DNA of 64,000 nt from UBA10649 sp965278965 (GTDB lineage Bacteria > Actinomycetota > Actinomycetes > S36-B12). Both the position numbers and the translations under genes were made by a program. How positions within the stretch are numbered: position 1 is the stretch's first letter; the number at the start of each line of letters is the position of its first letter. The DNA lies in the NCBI GenBank assembly GCA_965278965.1, contig OZ257127.1, forward strand, positions 3,224,001-3,288,000, in the 5' to 3' direction. Below are positions 6,602 to 14,592 of this stretch, one piece after another. Below the pieces are notes generated by a model that worked only from the letters and a program-made list of their open reading frames with translations, had not been told where the DNA came from and did no database searches.

Positions 6602-8046
6602 GCTGCGTCGATCGCGTGCGTTGCGGCGCGCCGGCCGAACAGCGACGCCGCCGCGAGACTCATCCCGCTCGCGTACTCGTCGCCGTCCTGGGCGAGGTGG
6701 GCGGCGCAGGCGCCAGCGGCGTAGAGACCGGCGACCGGTGAGCCGTCCGGGCGCAGCGCCCGGCCGAACTCGTCGGTCGCGAGGCCGCCGAGCGACATCC
6801 AGTGGTAGTCCGACCGGGGGACGGAGATGTCGAAGACGGCGTAGGGCGCGTGCAGCTCGCGCAGCCAGTCGGGGTGCTTGTGGAAGGCCGTGTCCTCGCC
6901 GGCGGCGACATCGGCGTTGTACCGGGCGAGGGTGCGGGCCAGAGACCCTGAGGGCACGTCGAGCCGTGCCTCCATCGATGCGACGTCCTCGAAACCGTCG
7001 ACGAAGGTGTGCGAGCCGTGCTTGGGGTAGCCGAAGATCTCCTCGTCGAGGATGAGGTACGCGATGGCCCCGGGCTGGCGGGCTACGTGGTGGGCCATGC
7101 GGCCGTGGTAGGCGTCCTCGGGGACGAACCGCTCGCCCTCCGCGTTGACGACGATGCCGCGGATGAGCTCCTCGGGCGGGTAGATCGCCGCCGTGGCGAT
7201 GAGGCCGGACATCGCGTGCTCGGCCACGCTGGCGGTCCGGCCGAGCAGGAGTCCGGCCCCGTCGTTGGTCGGCTCGCCGAGTGGCTTGCCATAGCGGGAG
7301 AACAGCGGCATGTGCTCGGTGGTGATGTCGGCGTTGAGGTTGAAGCTGCCGGCCGCGAGCAGGACGCCCTTGCGGGCGTGGATGTACGAGTCGGTGCCGT
7401 CGTGACGGGCCTTGACGCCGACCACACGGTCGCCGTCCACGACGAGCCCGATGACGGCGGTCTCGAGGCGGACGGGGATCTCCTCGTCCGAGACCTTCCC
7501 AAGGACGGCCCGCATCGCGACGTATCCGCCCGGGATGTCGCCGTCGCCGGAGACCTGGTGGCCGCGCGGGGCGTAGGCCGCGAGCTCGCGGAACGGCCAG
7601 ACCTTCTCGTTGCCGGTCGTCAGGAGACCCTCGCCCGAGCGCACGTAGACGGCTTTGTGGGTGTAGGCCTCACGCCGGAACGGCACGCCCAGCGATTCGA
7701 GCCAGTCGAACTGCGCGACGCTCTCGTCGCAGAACGCCCGAAGGCTGGCCTCGTCCGTCGTCGTCGTGACGGCCCGCAGGAAGGCGTACATGTTGGCGGG
7801 GGAGTCCTCGTACCCGCACGCGGTCTGCACGTCGGTGCCGCCGCCGAGGTAGAACTGCCCCTGCGACAGCGCACTCGCCCCGCCGCCGGCCCCTGCGCGT
7901 TCGAGCACCAGGACGCTTGCGCCGGCCCGCTGCGCCTCGAGGGCGGCGCACGCCCCGGCTATGCCGAGGCCGACGACGACGAGGTCTGCCTCGGCGTCCC
8001 ATTCGGTGACCGCGGCAGCGGGCGTGGCGTCTTCGACGAGCGGCAT
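6598..8046 (-). CDS. FAD-dependent oxidoreductase, fumarate reductase/KstD-like
   Basis: A 482-residue flavoprotein. The N-terminal dinucleotide-binding site VVVGLGIAGACAALEA (about residues 22-37) ends in VLVLERA. GASALSQGQFYLGGG follows, resembling the FAD-contacting segment of the fumarate reductase/3-ketosteroid dehydrogenase family. A middle GVLLAAGSFNLN and a C-terminal GLYAAGACAAHL...YASGMSLAAASLFGRRAA complete the FAD site. No haem-binding CxxCH and no transmembrane segment are present, so it is a soluble family member. Members dehydrogenate or reduce alpha,beta-unsaturated ketones or acids; the substrate here is unknown. GGGAGC lies about 6 nt before the ATG. It heads a two-gene unit with the HAD phosphatase. 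Confidence 0.85.
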   Translation of the reverse strand: MPLVEDATPAAAVTEWDAEADLVVVGLGIAGACAALEAQRAGASVLVLERAGAGGGASALSQGQFYLGGGTDVQTACGYEDSPANMYAFLRAVTTTTDEASLRAFCDESVAQFDWLESLGVPFRREAYTHKAVYVRSGEGLLTTGNEKVWPFRELAAYAPRGHQVSGDGDIPGGYVAMRAVLGKVSDEEIPVRLETAVIGLVVDGDRVVGVKARHDGTDSYIHARKGVLLAAGSFNLNADITTEHMPLFSRYGKPLGEPTNDGAGLLLGRTASVAEHAMSGLIATAAIYPPEELIRGIVVNAEGERFVPEDAYHGRMAHHVARQPGAIAYLILDEEIFGYPKHGSHTFVDGFEDVASMEARLDVPSGSLARTLARYNADVAAGEDTAFHKHPDWLRELHAPYAVFDISVPRSDYHWMSLGGLATDEFGRALRPDGSPVAGLYAAGACAAHLAQDGDEYASGMSLAAASLFGRRAATHAIDAA

Positions 8047-8125
8047 CCGGGCTCCCGGCGGGTACGAAGATGATGAAGATGCGTGGACGTCAAAGTATGT
8101 CAGGTGCGGCGCGATCTCGCCCCGT

Positions 8126-9670
8126 TCAGAACGGTGGATCTGCGCCGACGTCCGGGGCTGGTGGTTGGGGTCGGACCGGTGGTGGGGTATCGGGCATGAG
8201 GCGGGCGGGTTGGTGTCGGTAGCGGCGGCCCGCGGGTGAGACGAACGTGCACGAGCCGTCCGGGTCGGGGTCCTCGATGCGCCAGCCGCCGTGGGTTTTG
8301 CCGTTGTGGTGGCCTCGGCAGAGGAGTTTGGTGTTGGCGCGGGTGGTGCGGCCGCCGTCGGCGTAGTCGACCGTGTGGTCGACGTCGCAGCGGACAGCGG
8401 GCCGCGTGCAGCCGGGGTGGGTGCAGTGCTGGTCCGCGGCCTCCCGCCAGCGCCGTAGCAGGCTCGACGCGGCGTAGGTGTTCTTCCCGTAGTCGACCAG
8501 CGCCCCGGTCAGCGGGTCGGTCACCAGCCGGCGGAGCACCGCATCGGTGCTCGGGTCGGCCAGGAACCGGATCAGGTCCTCCCGCGAGGCGTCGGTGGGC
8601 TGGCCCCCGACGGTGGCGGTGACCGGGCCGTTCGGTGTGATGCCCACCAGCGTCGCCGCGTCGATGAGGACCCCGACCTCCACCCGCACGTTGCCCTCGC
8701 CCCGCATCAGCTGGCTGAAGACGGCGGCGCGGACCTGGCCCAAGGTCGCGTCCGCGCCGAGACCGAGCGCCTCGACGGTGCCGGTGCTGATCGCGGTGCG
8801 AGCCGCGGTGTCGACGGCCGCCAAGACCGCCTGCGCCTCCAGCACCGGCATGACGGCCTCGAACAACGCCAGACCGTCGTCCAGGGCCTTCGCCGTGACA
8901 TCGATGTGGAGCTTGGCGCGGCGGCGTCGGGCGGCGGCACCGGCCGGGTCGATCGCGGTGACCACCCTCCGCGCCCGCCCCCGACACTCCGTCACCGTCT
9001 CCCGCGGTGCCCAGGGCAGGACGCGGTCCTGCAACGCGGCGCAGGCGTCGGCGAAGACCAGGTCCGCGTCCGGGTCCGTGCCTAGGGGCGCGGCCAGGAG
9101 CCGGGCGGCCTGATCGGCGATCACCGTCGCATGCCCCAGCGTGATCCGCCCCGCGGCGAGGGCGCCGCGGGTCGCGCGCAGCGGGCCATGCAAGAGCCGC
9201 GCGACGTGGAGCTGGCCCTGGACGACCCCGACGGGCCGGTGCAGGGCCGCGGCGATCTCATCGACGGCTTCGTCGATCATCGGCACGATCCGAGGGTCAC
9301 GCTCGTGGAACGGGAGCCCGGTCGCCGGATCAACGTCCTCGACCAGCACCTCCCGCACCACCCGGGTCCGGCCCGCGGCCCGGACCAGCAGCGCGTTCTC
9401 CGCGGCATCGAGTCGAGCACGCGCCGCCTGAACCGCGACCAGCGCATCGACCGCCGCATCCGCCGTCATCCCCGCCGGGTCCGCCTCCCACGCCGCCACC
9501 GGACCATGAACCACCACCGGCTCGGTCACGAGTTCCGTCGCGAGGTCAGCTGGCGCCGGCCCAAGCAGCCCCGCGCACAGCACCAGCTCGATCTCCGAAC
9601 GACCGTCCAGCCCACGCAACAACGCCACCGACGCCGCAGCATCAGAAGGCGTAGAGCCGGACTCGAACAT
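8126..9670 (-). CDS. DUF222 / HNH endonuclease domain protein (13E12 family)
   Basis: A 514-residue protein with a long helical N-terminal DUF222 domain (about residues 30-330) and a C-terminal HNH motif. The key residues are Cys-x-x-x-x-Cys in HCTHPGC, then CDVDHTVDYADGG (catalytic His), N-T-K-L-L-C-R-G-H-H-N and KTHGGW. This is the actinobacterial 13E12 repeat family, usually multi-copy and of uncertain role; a nicking or homing-type nuclease is generally assumed. No intein, intron or terminal repeat surrounds it, so nothing marks it as mobile here. A Pro/Arg-rich tail follows the HNH fold. The ATG has no ribosome site but has a -10-like hexamer 6 nt upstream. Confidence 0.9.
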   Translation of the reverse strand: MFESGSTPSDAAASVALLRGLDGRSEIELVLCAGLLGPAPADLATELVTEPVVVHGPVAAWEADPAGMTADAAVDALVAVQAARARLDAAENALLVRAAGRTRVVREVLVEDVDPATGLPFHERDPRIVPMIDEAVDEIAAALHRPVGVVQGQLHVARLLHGPLRATRGALAAGRITLGHATVIADQAARLLAAPLGTDPDADLVFADACAALQDRVLPWAPRETVTECRGRARRVVTAIDPAGAAARRRRAKLHIDVTAKALDDGLALFEAVMPVLEAQAVLAAVDTAARTAISTGTVEALGLGADATLGQVRAAVFSQLMRGEGNVRVEVGVLIDAATLVGITPNGPVTATVGGQPTDASREDLIRFLADPSTDAVLRRLVTDPLTGALVDYGKNTYAASSLLRRWREAADQHCTHPGCTRPAVRCDVDHTVDYADGGRTTRANTKLLCRGHHNGKTHGGWRIEDPDPDGSCTFVSPAGRRYRHQPARLMPDTPPPVRPQPPAPDVGADPPF

Positions 9671-9676
9671 GACCCG

Positions 9677-9682
9677 ACACTA
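9677..9682 (-). promoter_or_regulatory. -10-like element (leaderless) of the DUF222-HNH gene
   Basis: On the minus strand TAGTGT lies 6 nt before the ATG at 9670. It fits the TANNNT consensus, with no Shine-Dalgarno sequence between. Confidence 0.4.
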
Positions 9683-9761
9683 AGCCCGACCCCTGACACT
9701 CCCGAGCCGCACGGCTACCCGAGAAGCGCTGCGACGCAGCAGGAAAGGTGACCGACCGCTG

Positions 9762-11123
9762 TTATCGCCAGCAGCCGGTGATCGTGGCGGCGAGTCCGTC
9801 GACAGCGCGACGTGTGGCCAGGCGGTCGTACCGCGAGGGCCGCTCGTTGACGATGATCGAGAACACCCGGTCGCCGCCTCCCGCCGTGGCGGCGATCCCC
9901 GAGAGTGAGATCGTCTGGAAGATCGTGCCCGTCTTCGCCTGAACACGGCCGCGGGCGCAACGAGACGGCGCGGTCGAGTACCGGCCGTAGGCCGTGGTTA
10001 GCGTGCCGCTGCGTCCGGCGACCGGCATCGCCTGCGACCGGAAGATTGCCGCGAACCGTTGGGGCTGCTCGAACCTGGCGACCTGCAAGGTTCGGACGAG
10101 CAGCCGGGGCGTGATGCGGTCCTCCTTGGACAGCCCGCTGCCGTCGACGAGGCGGGCGTCGGACGCGTCGATCCCGAGGGACTCCAGCACCATCGCCGCG
10201 GCTTGACGACCGCCCGCCCACGTCCCGGGCTTTCCCTGGGACAGCGCGACGAGGCGGAAGAGGACCTCCGCGATCGACGAGTCAGAGACGCGAAGCATGG
10301 TCCCCACGGCGTCGCCGATGGTGTGCCCGGGAGCCTGAGCGAGGACCCGCGCACCGGCACCAGTCGTGCGCTGGGGGCCGGTCGTGGCCGCCAGCCCTTG
10401 TGCCCGCAGGGCCGATGCGAACACCCGGACGACGTTCTTCGCCGGCGCACGCGACCTGTCGCCGACCATGCCCAGTGAACGGACATGGCCGACCGAGCTG
10501 CCGAGCAGCTGCGGGATCCAGCCGGGCGCGAGCGTCGTGTGCGGGAACAGGCTCGCATCGGGATGGACGACGATGCGCGTTCCCTTCCCGAGCTCGCGAG
10601 CGGTACGACGGGCGAGCGCCGTGACGCCGGAGCGGCTGAGCAACGAGTCCCCGACGCCGACGACCGCGACGTGCCTACGGCCGTCCGACGACGGAAGGGC
10701 GACAACCCTGGTCCGAAGCCGTCTGTCGGCTCCTAGCGCGGCGATCGCGGTCACGGCCGTCACGATCTTCATGTTCGAGGCCGGCTGCATCGGCTTGCCG
10801 GCGTGGCGCTGGGCGAGGACCGCGCCCGTGCGGGCATCGGTGACGAGGTACGACACGTTGCTCCCCAGCCGGGGGTCGACCCGGCGATGGTCCAGCAGCG
10901 TCGCCAGCCGCACGACGCGCGTAGCGGCCAGCTCCGGCTCGGACGGGACGGCCGGTGCCGGTGCCATCCCGTCGGCCGGACCTGTCGGACCTGCCACCGG
11001 CGACGGCTCGTCGGCTCGGGCCGATTCAGTCGGCATCACGGCCACGGATGCCACCACGGAGGCGACGAGCACGGCAACGACGACCGCGACTGCGGGGGGC
11101 CGCAGTCGGGTTCTGGGGTGCAC
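9762..11123 (-). CDS. dacB: D-alanyl-D-alanine carboxypeptidase/endopeptidase (PBP4 type)
   Basis: A 453-residue secreted peptidase family S13 protein. A hydrophobic signal segment spans about residues 10-31 and ends near ESARADE. The serine beta-lactamase/PBP motifs are SNMK (SxxK nucleophile, in PASNMKIV), the SxN region VDGSGLSKED, and KTG in QAKTGTIFQTIS. The inserted domain between SxxK and SxN (LPSSDGRRHVAVVGVGDS...) is typical of PBP4. In the second motif the usual Asn is Glu or Asp, which deserves checking. It trims peptidoglycan stem peptides outside the membrane. The GTG start has a -10-like hexamer 6 nt upstream, back-to-back with the DsbA-like gene. Confidence 0.88.
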   Translation of the reverse strand: MHPRTRLRPPAVAVVVAVLVASVVASVAVMPTESARADEPSPVAGPTGPADGMAPAPAVPSEPELAATRVVRLATLLDHRRVDPRLGSNVSYLVTDARTGAVLAQRHAGKPMQPASNMKIVTAVTAIAALGADRRLRTRVVALPSSDGRRHVAVVGVGDSLLSRSGVTALARRTARELGKGTRIVVHPDASLFPHTTLAPGWIPQLLGSSVGHVRSLGMVGDRSRAPAKNVVRVFASALRAQGLAATTGPQRTTGAGARVLAQAPGHTIGDAVGTMLRVSDSSIAEVLFRLVALSQGKPGTWAGGRQAAAMVLESLGIDASDARLVDGSGLSKEDRITPRLLVRTLQVARFEQPQRFAAIFRSQAMPVAGRSGTLTTAYGRYSTAPSRCARGRVQAKTGTIFQTISLSGIAATAGGGDRVFSIIVNERPSRYDRLATRRAVDGLAATITGCWR

Positions 11124-11129
11124 ACTGCC

Positions 11130-11135
11130 ATTGTC
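11130..11135 (-). promoter_or_regulatory. -10-like element (leaderless) of dacB
   Basis: GACAAT on the minus strand, 6 nt before the GTG at 11123, with four of six consensus matches and no ribosome site. Confidence 0.35.
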
Positions 11136-11178
11136 ACCGCGCCACGAGCGCCTGCCCAGGGCGGGTCGGCGCCGAGGT

Positions 11179-11184
11179 TAGTGT
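11179..11184 (+). promoter_or_regulatory. -10-like element (leaderless) of the DsbA-like gene
   Basis: TAGTGT lies 6 nt before ATG 11191 and fits TANNNT. No Shine-Dalgarno sequence lies in the gap. Confidence 0.4.
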
Positions 11185-11190
11185 GGGCGG

Positions 11191-12123
11191 ATGAGCGATC
11201 CCGCACCTGTCCCGCCGCCGGACGGGCCCGTTCCGGCTGCGACCCCTGCGCCGGCCGGGCATGTCGGCCCAGGCATCGCGAGCGTCCGCGGCGACATCCG
11301 TGGCCTCCGGTTCCTGCTCTACGCGTGCACTGCGCTCGTCATCGTGCTGGTGCTTGTCGTCGGAGTCGCGATCGTCTCCCTCCGGACCCAGGTCGACGAC
11401 CTGCGGGCCCAGGTAGCTGCCGCCGCGCAGCCCGTCGCGATCCCTCCGGATGTGGCCTCCGCGCCGACCATGGCGCCCAGCGCGGCGCCTACACCCCAAG
11501 CCACCGGCGCCGCCCAGCTCGGGGCGGCAGCCGACCTGACCGGCGTCGACCTTCCGGACGGCGCCGATACCACCGGCGCGATCGTCATCGGGGATCCGGA
11601 CGCGACGACCGTCGTCGAGACGTTCATCGACTTCCAGTGCCCGTTCTGCCAGCGCTGGGAGTCGATGTACGGCACGGCGCTCATGCAGAAGGCGCTGGAG
11701 CCGGGGTCGGGGATCCAGGTCAGGCAGTACAACCTCGCGTTCCTCGGTGAGACGAGCCCGACCCTGACCCCTGCCGGCGCATCCGCGCGTGCAGCGAGCG
11801 CCGCGGCGTGCGTCGTCGACCACGACGGCCCGCAGGTGTTCGCCGCCTTCTCGCGTTCGCTCTTCGAGACCGCGGACCCGAGCGAGCCGCCGGGGCAGTT
11901 CACAGCAGAGGTCCTCAGCGCGCTCGCGACGAAGGCGGGCGCGTCCGCCGACTCGCTGGCGTGCATCGCCGACGAGACGTTCGTCCCGTTCGTCGCCGCG
12001 ACGACCACCTCCGGCTTCGCGCGCGGGGTCACCGGGACGCCCACTGTGGTGATCGACGGGAAGACGATCGGCAACGCGTTCACCGACCCTGCGGTCGCCA
12101 ATCTCGTCCCGCAGGTCTCGTGA
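11191..12123 (+). CDS. membrane-anchored thioredoxin-fold (DsbA-like) protein
   Basis: A 310-residue protein. The Pro/Ala-rich cytoplasmic N-terminus is followed by one membrane helix (about residues 47-69), a short coiled segment (LRTQVDDLRAQV) and a Pro-rich linker. Then comes a DsbA/Thioredoxin_4 domain with FIDFQCPFCQRWE, the CPFC active site at Cys150/Cys153, and the cis-Pro loop GVTGTPTVVIDG near the C-terminus. The helical insertion between the two halves is present. It should act outside the membrane as a disulfide oxidase or isomerase for exported proteins. Two more cysteines (in AACVVDHDG and SLACIADE) sit in the helical insert, as in MSMEG-type DsbA-like proteins. Confidence 0.85.
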   Translation: MSDPAPVPPPDGPVPAATPAPAGHVGPGIASVRGDIRGLRFLLYACTALVIVLVLVVGVAIVSLRTQVDDLRAQVAAAAQPVAIPPDVASAPTMAPSAAPTPQATGAAQLGAAADLTGVDLPDGADTTGAIVIGDPDATTVVETFIDFQCPFCQRWESMYGTALMQKALEPGSGIQVRQYNLAFLGETSPTLTPAGASARAASAAACVVDHDGPQVFAAFSRSLFETADPSEPPGQFTAEVLSALATKAGASADSLACIADETFVPFVAATTTSGFARGVTGTPTVVIDGKTIGNAFTDPAVANLVPQVS

Positions 12124-12170
12124 CGAACGCTGGGAACGCCCAGCCGCGTGACCGCGTCACAGCCGCAGGA

Positions 12171-12191
12171 GACCACCCGCAGAGGGTGGTC
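12171..12191 (+). terminator. hairpin between the DsbA-like gene and the SIMPL gene
   Basis: GACCACCC and GGGTGGTC form a perfect 8-bp stem around a 5-nt loop (GCAGA). It lies 48 bp after the upstream stop and just before the GAGGAGGAGG ribosome site of the next gene. There is no T-run. It may terminate the first gene or shape the leader of the second. Confidence 0.4.
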
Positions 12192-12209
12192 CCGAGGAGG
12201 AGGATCACC

Positions 12210-12947
12210 ATGAAGTACCGCCGTCTTGCCCTGCTGCTTCCCGTCGTCGCCGCTGCGCTGCTCGTATCAGCATGCTCGCCGTCGACGACGGTCGTCGCCG
12301 GGGACTCTCCGGCCAACACGGTCAACGTGTCCGCGACGGGGATGGCCGAAGCCGTTCCCGACGCCGCGAAGGCGTCGCTGAGCGTCACGACCAACGACCC
12401 GACCGATGCCAAGGCCGCGCAGGCGACCGCGGCTACCGCAGCGACCGCCGTCATCGACGCGCTCAAGGCCGCCGGTGTCGCGGAGACCGACATTGCCACC
12501 CAGGGCATCACCGTCGGCCCGACGTACAACTACACGAACGACGGTGGCCAGCAGCTGACCGGCTACCAGGCGACGCAGACCCTGCTTGTCACCCTGCGTG
12601 ACCTCGGGACCGCCGGAGCGACGCTTGATGCCGTCGTCGCCGCCGGTGGCAACGCCGCGCGCGTCGACTCGGTGACCCCGTATGTCACCGATCCCAGCGT
12701 CGCGGCGAACAAGGCCCGGGCCCAGGCGGTCGAGATCGCACAGAAGCAGGCGGAGCAGTACGCCTCGCTCCTCGGCTTCACGCTCGGCCCGGTGTCGTCC
12801 GTGTCGGAGTCGACCTCCAGCAACGGCCCGCAGCCGGTCGCCATGGACATGGCGGGCGAGAGCGCGGCCAAGGTCTCCACGCCGATCCAGCCCGGCACCA
12901 CGCAGGTCTCGGTCACGGTCAGCATCTCCTGGTCCATCGCGAGCTAG
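12210..12947 (+). CDS. SIMPL-domain (DUF541) lipoprotein
   Basis: A 245-residue protein; its ATG is 6-8 nt after a very strong GAGGAGGAGG. A lipoprotein signal (MKYRR, hydrophobic core, lipobox V-S-A-C near residue 22) precedes a SIMPL/DUF541 domain. The domain opens NTVNVSATGMAEAVPDAAKASLSV and contains the family's Y-x-A-x-Q segment (GYQATQTLLVTL). It also has an RVDSVTPYV strand and the helix AVEIAQKQAEQYASLLGFTLG. Members (YggE, BP26) assemble into periplasmic or surface oligomers linked to oxidative stress, but the biochemical role is unsettled. The C-terminus ends in a beta strand, VSVTVSISWSI. It is likely its own transcription unit after the hairpin at 12171. Confidence 0.88.
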   Translation: MKYRRLALLLPVVAAALLVSACSPSTTVVAGDSPANTVNVSATGMAEAVPDAAKASLSVTTNDPTDAKAAQATAATAATAVIDALKAAGVAETDIATQGITVGPTYNYTNDGGQQLTGYQATQTLLVTLRDLGTAGATLDAVVAAGGNAARVDSVTPYVTDPSVAANKARAQAVEIAQKQAEQYASLLGFTLGPVSSVSESTSSNGPQPVAMDMAGESAAKVSTPIQPGTTQVSVTVSISWSIAS

Positions 12948-13024
12948 CCCTACCCGCCAGCAGGGCACCGCCCGGCGCCGCCCCATCGCAGGGGGGCGTC
13001 GGGCGGGCTGGGAGGATCACCGCC

Positions 13025-13390
13025 GTGACCGGCCCCTACGCGACCGCGGTGATCGTGGTGTCGTTGGCGCTGTGCGTCGGGGCGATCGCGCTGCTGATCG
13101 CTGACAAGTCCCCGGGGACCGGGGTCTGGATCCTGCTCGGCATCCTCGAGGCGATGCTCGTCGTGTTCGCCGTCGGCGGCGTCATCCAGCTCGCGGGCGC
13201 CGACCACGACGTGCCCGCCTGGGAGTTCCTGGCCTACCTCGCTGGGCTCATGGCGATCGTCCCGGCGGCCTGCTGGTGGATCCGCGGCGAGCGGTCGCGT
13301 GCGGCCGCCGGAGTCCTTGTCGTCGTGCTTCTCGTCGTGCCGTTCCTCGTCCTGCGCGTTCAGCAGGTCTGGGCAGGCGTCGATGGCTGA
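13025..13390 (+). CDS. small integral membrane protein (121 aa)
   Basis: The GTG start has GGGAGG about 8 nt upstream. Four hydrophobic helices fill most of the protein (about residues 5-26, 34-56, 68-86, 92-111), with short loops and a final Gln/Trp tail. No catalytic motif is visible. It resembles the small actinobacterial four-helix proteins that occur in pairs. The next gene starts inside its last codons, so the two are translationally coupled and may form a heteromeric membrane complex. Function unknown. Confidence 0.7.
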   Translation: MTGPYATAVIVVSLALCVGAIALLIADKSPGTGVWILLGILEAMLVVFAVGGVIQLAGADHDVPAWEFLAYLAGLMAIVPAACWWIRGERSRAAAGVLVVVLLVVPFLVLRVQQVWAGVDG

Positions 13391-13805
13391 GCAGCAGCCG
13401 GCCCGGTCGACGTCATCCGGCTTCGGTCGCGTGGTGGTCGTCGTGTACGCGATCTTCGCCGTGGCCGCCACGTCCCGGTCGGTGCTGCAGATCGCCACGC
13501 GGTTCGATGAGGCGCCCGTGGCCTACGTGCTGTCGGCGCTTGCGGCGGTCGTCTACATCGTCGCGACGGTCGCGCTGGCGCGTGGCGACCGGACCTCACG
13601 ACGCGTCGCGACTGTGGCGATCAGCATCGAGCTCGTCGGCGTCCTCGCCGTCGGGCTCCTGAGCCTCACCGACGCCGCAGCGTTCCCAGCCGCGTCGGTC
13701 TGGTCCGGCTTCGGCTCTGGCTACGGCTTCATCCCGCTCGTGCTGCCCTTCGTCGGCCTGTGGTGGCTGTGGCGCACCCGACCCGACGAAGTCGGCACGA
13801 ACTGA
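13383..13805 (+). CDS. small integral membrane protein (140 aa)
   Basis: The ATG overlaps the end of the preceding gene by 8 bp. The 140-residue product has about four membrane helices: GRVVVVVYAIFAVAATS, VAYVLSALAAVVYIVATVAL, VATVAISIELVGVLAVGLLSL and FIPLVLPFVGLWWLW. A conserved-looking RPDE tail follows. Many actinobacteria carry one-copy proteins of this outline annotated only as integral membrane proteins. No function can be assigned; coupling with the upstream gene is the main clue. Confidence 0.7.
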   Translation: MAEQQPARSTSSGFGRVVVVVYAIFAVAATSRSVLQIATRFDEAPVAYVLSALAAVVYIVATVALARGDRTSRRVATVAISIELVGVLAVGLLSLTDAAAFPAASVWSGFGSGYGFIPLVLPFVGLWWLWRTRPDEVGTN

Positions 13806-13814
13806 TCCGACGGG

Positions 13815-14180
13815 CTACTGCGCCTCGGGCTCGATCTGCTTCGGTGGCTGCGGTGTCTGCGGCGGCGTCGTCCGCGGCTCGCCGGTCAGCTCGGCCTTGA
13901 TCGCGTCGAGCAGCTTCGCCGTCGCCGTCCGCGTGGCGGCCCGGACCTCCGGGTCGGTCGTCGTCGCGTCGAGGTTGTCGACGGCGGTCTTGAAGGCGGC
14001 ACCGACCTGGTCGGCGGCACCCTCCGCCTCTCCCGTCGCGGACGTGATGTCGTCCTTCGCCGACTTCGCGCGGCCCGACAGCTGCCGGCCCAGCGTGCGG
14101 AAGGACTCGCCCACGCCGGCCCAATCCGCCTTGGCGGGCTCCGTGGGCTCGGGCTGGCTGGTGGTGGTCTCGTCGCTCAT
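13815..14180 (-). CDS. small acidic helical protein, function unknown
   Basis: The 121-residue product uses ATG 14180 because AGGAGG lies 6 nt upstream; an earlier ATG, 11 codons in front, lacks a site. The N-terminal 20 residues are Glu/Pro/Thr-rich. The middle (about 22-95) is a run of amphipathic helix (WAGVGESFRTLGRQLSG... GAADQVGAAFKTAVDNL ... AATRTATAKLLDAIKAEL) and the end is Pro/Gln-rich. There is no membrane segment or signal. The layout resembles actinobacterial proteins that pair with stress or cell-division factors, but I recognise no family. It is convergent with the small membrane pair, 9 bp away. Confidence 0.6.
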   Translation of the reverse strand: MSDETTTSQPEPTEPAKADWAGVGESFRTLGRQLSGRAKSAKDDITSATGEAEGAADQVGAAFKTAVDNLDATTTDPEVRAATRTATAKLLDAIKAELTGEPRTTPPQTPQPPKQIEPEAQ

Positions 14181-14226
14181 GACTGCCTCCTGGGGTTCCT
14201 TCCATGGTGCCATGAGCAGCGGCGTG

Positions 14227-14592
14227 CTAGAACCCGTGGTAGACGGCCTCCACGTTGTTGCCGTCGGGGTCGCGGACGAACGCGCCGAAATAGCCCGCGT
14301 GGTACTCGGGCCACTCGCGAGGCTCGTGCAGGACCTCGGCCCCGACGGCCGCGGCGGCGTCGCGGAACGCGACGACGGCCTCCCGCGACGGCGCGCGGAA
14401 CCCGAGGTGGGACTCGCTGAACCCGGTGCCGCTGTCGTGCACCGAGATCCAGAAGTCGGGGGTGTCGACGCCGTATCCGATGGCCGGACCGGGTTCCATC
14501 AGCCGGCGTGCTCCGATCGCACCCAGAACGGCGTCGTAGAACCGCGCGCTTGCCGCCAGGTCGCGGCACTGCATCCCGATGTGGTCGATCAT
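14227..14592 (-). CDS. VOC-fold (glyoxalase/bleomycin resistance) protein
   Basis: A 121-residue single VOC domain with two beta-alpha-beta-beta-beta halves. The first half opens MIDHIGMQCRDLAASARFYDAVLG, with a metal-ligand His at residue 4. The second ends GYFGAFVRDPDGNNVEAVYHG, with the typical DPDGNxxE metal Glu near the C-terminus. SESHLGFRAPSR supplies the middle His. So the metal-binding His/Glu set is intact. Members include lyases, dioxygenases and drug-binding proteins; the substrate is unknown. Its ATG overlaps the stop of the upstream methyltransferase gene by 4 bp, giving coupled expression. Confidence 0.88.
   Translation of the reverse strand: MIDHIGMQCRDLAASARFYDAVLGAIGARRLMEPGPAIGYGVDTPDFWISVHDSGTGFSESHLGFRAPSREAVVAFRDAAAAVGAEVLHEPREWPEYHAGYFGAFVRDPDGNNVEAVYHGF

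Noticed and set aside
8126..9670. DUF222-HNH gene as a mobile element
   Set aside because: No flanking direct or inverted repeats, no intron or intein signs and no shift in composition.
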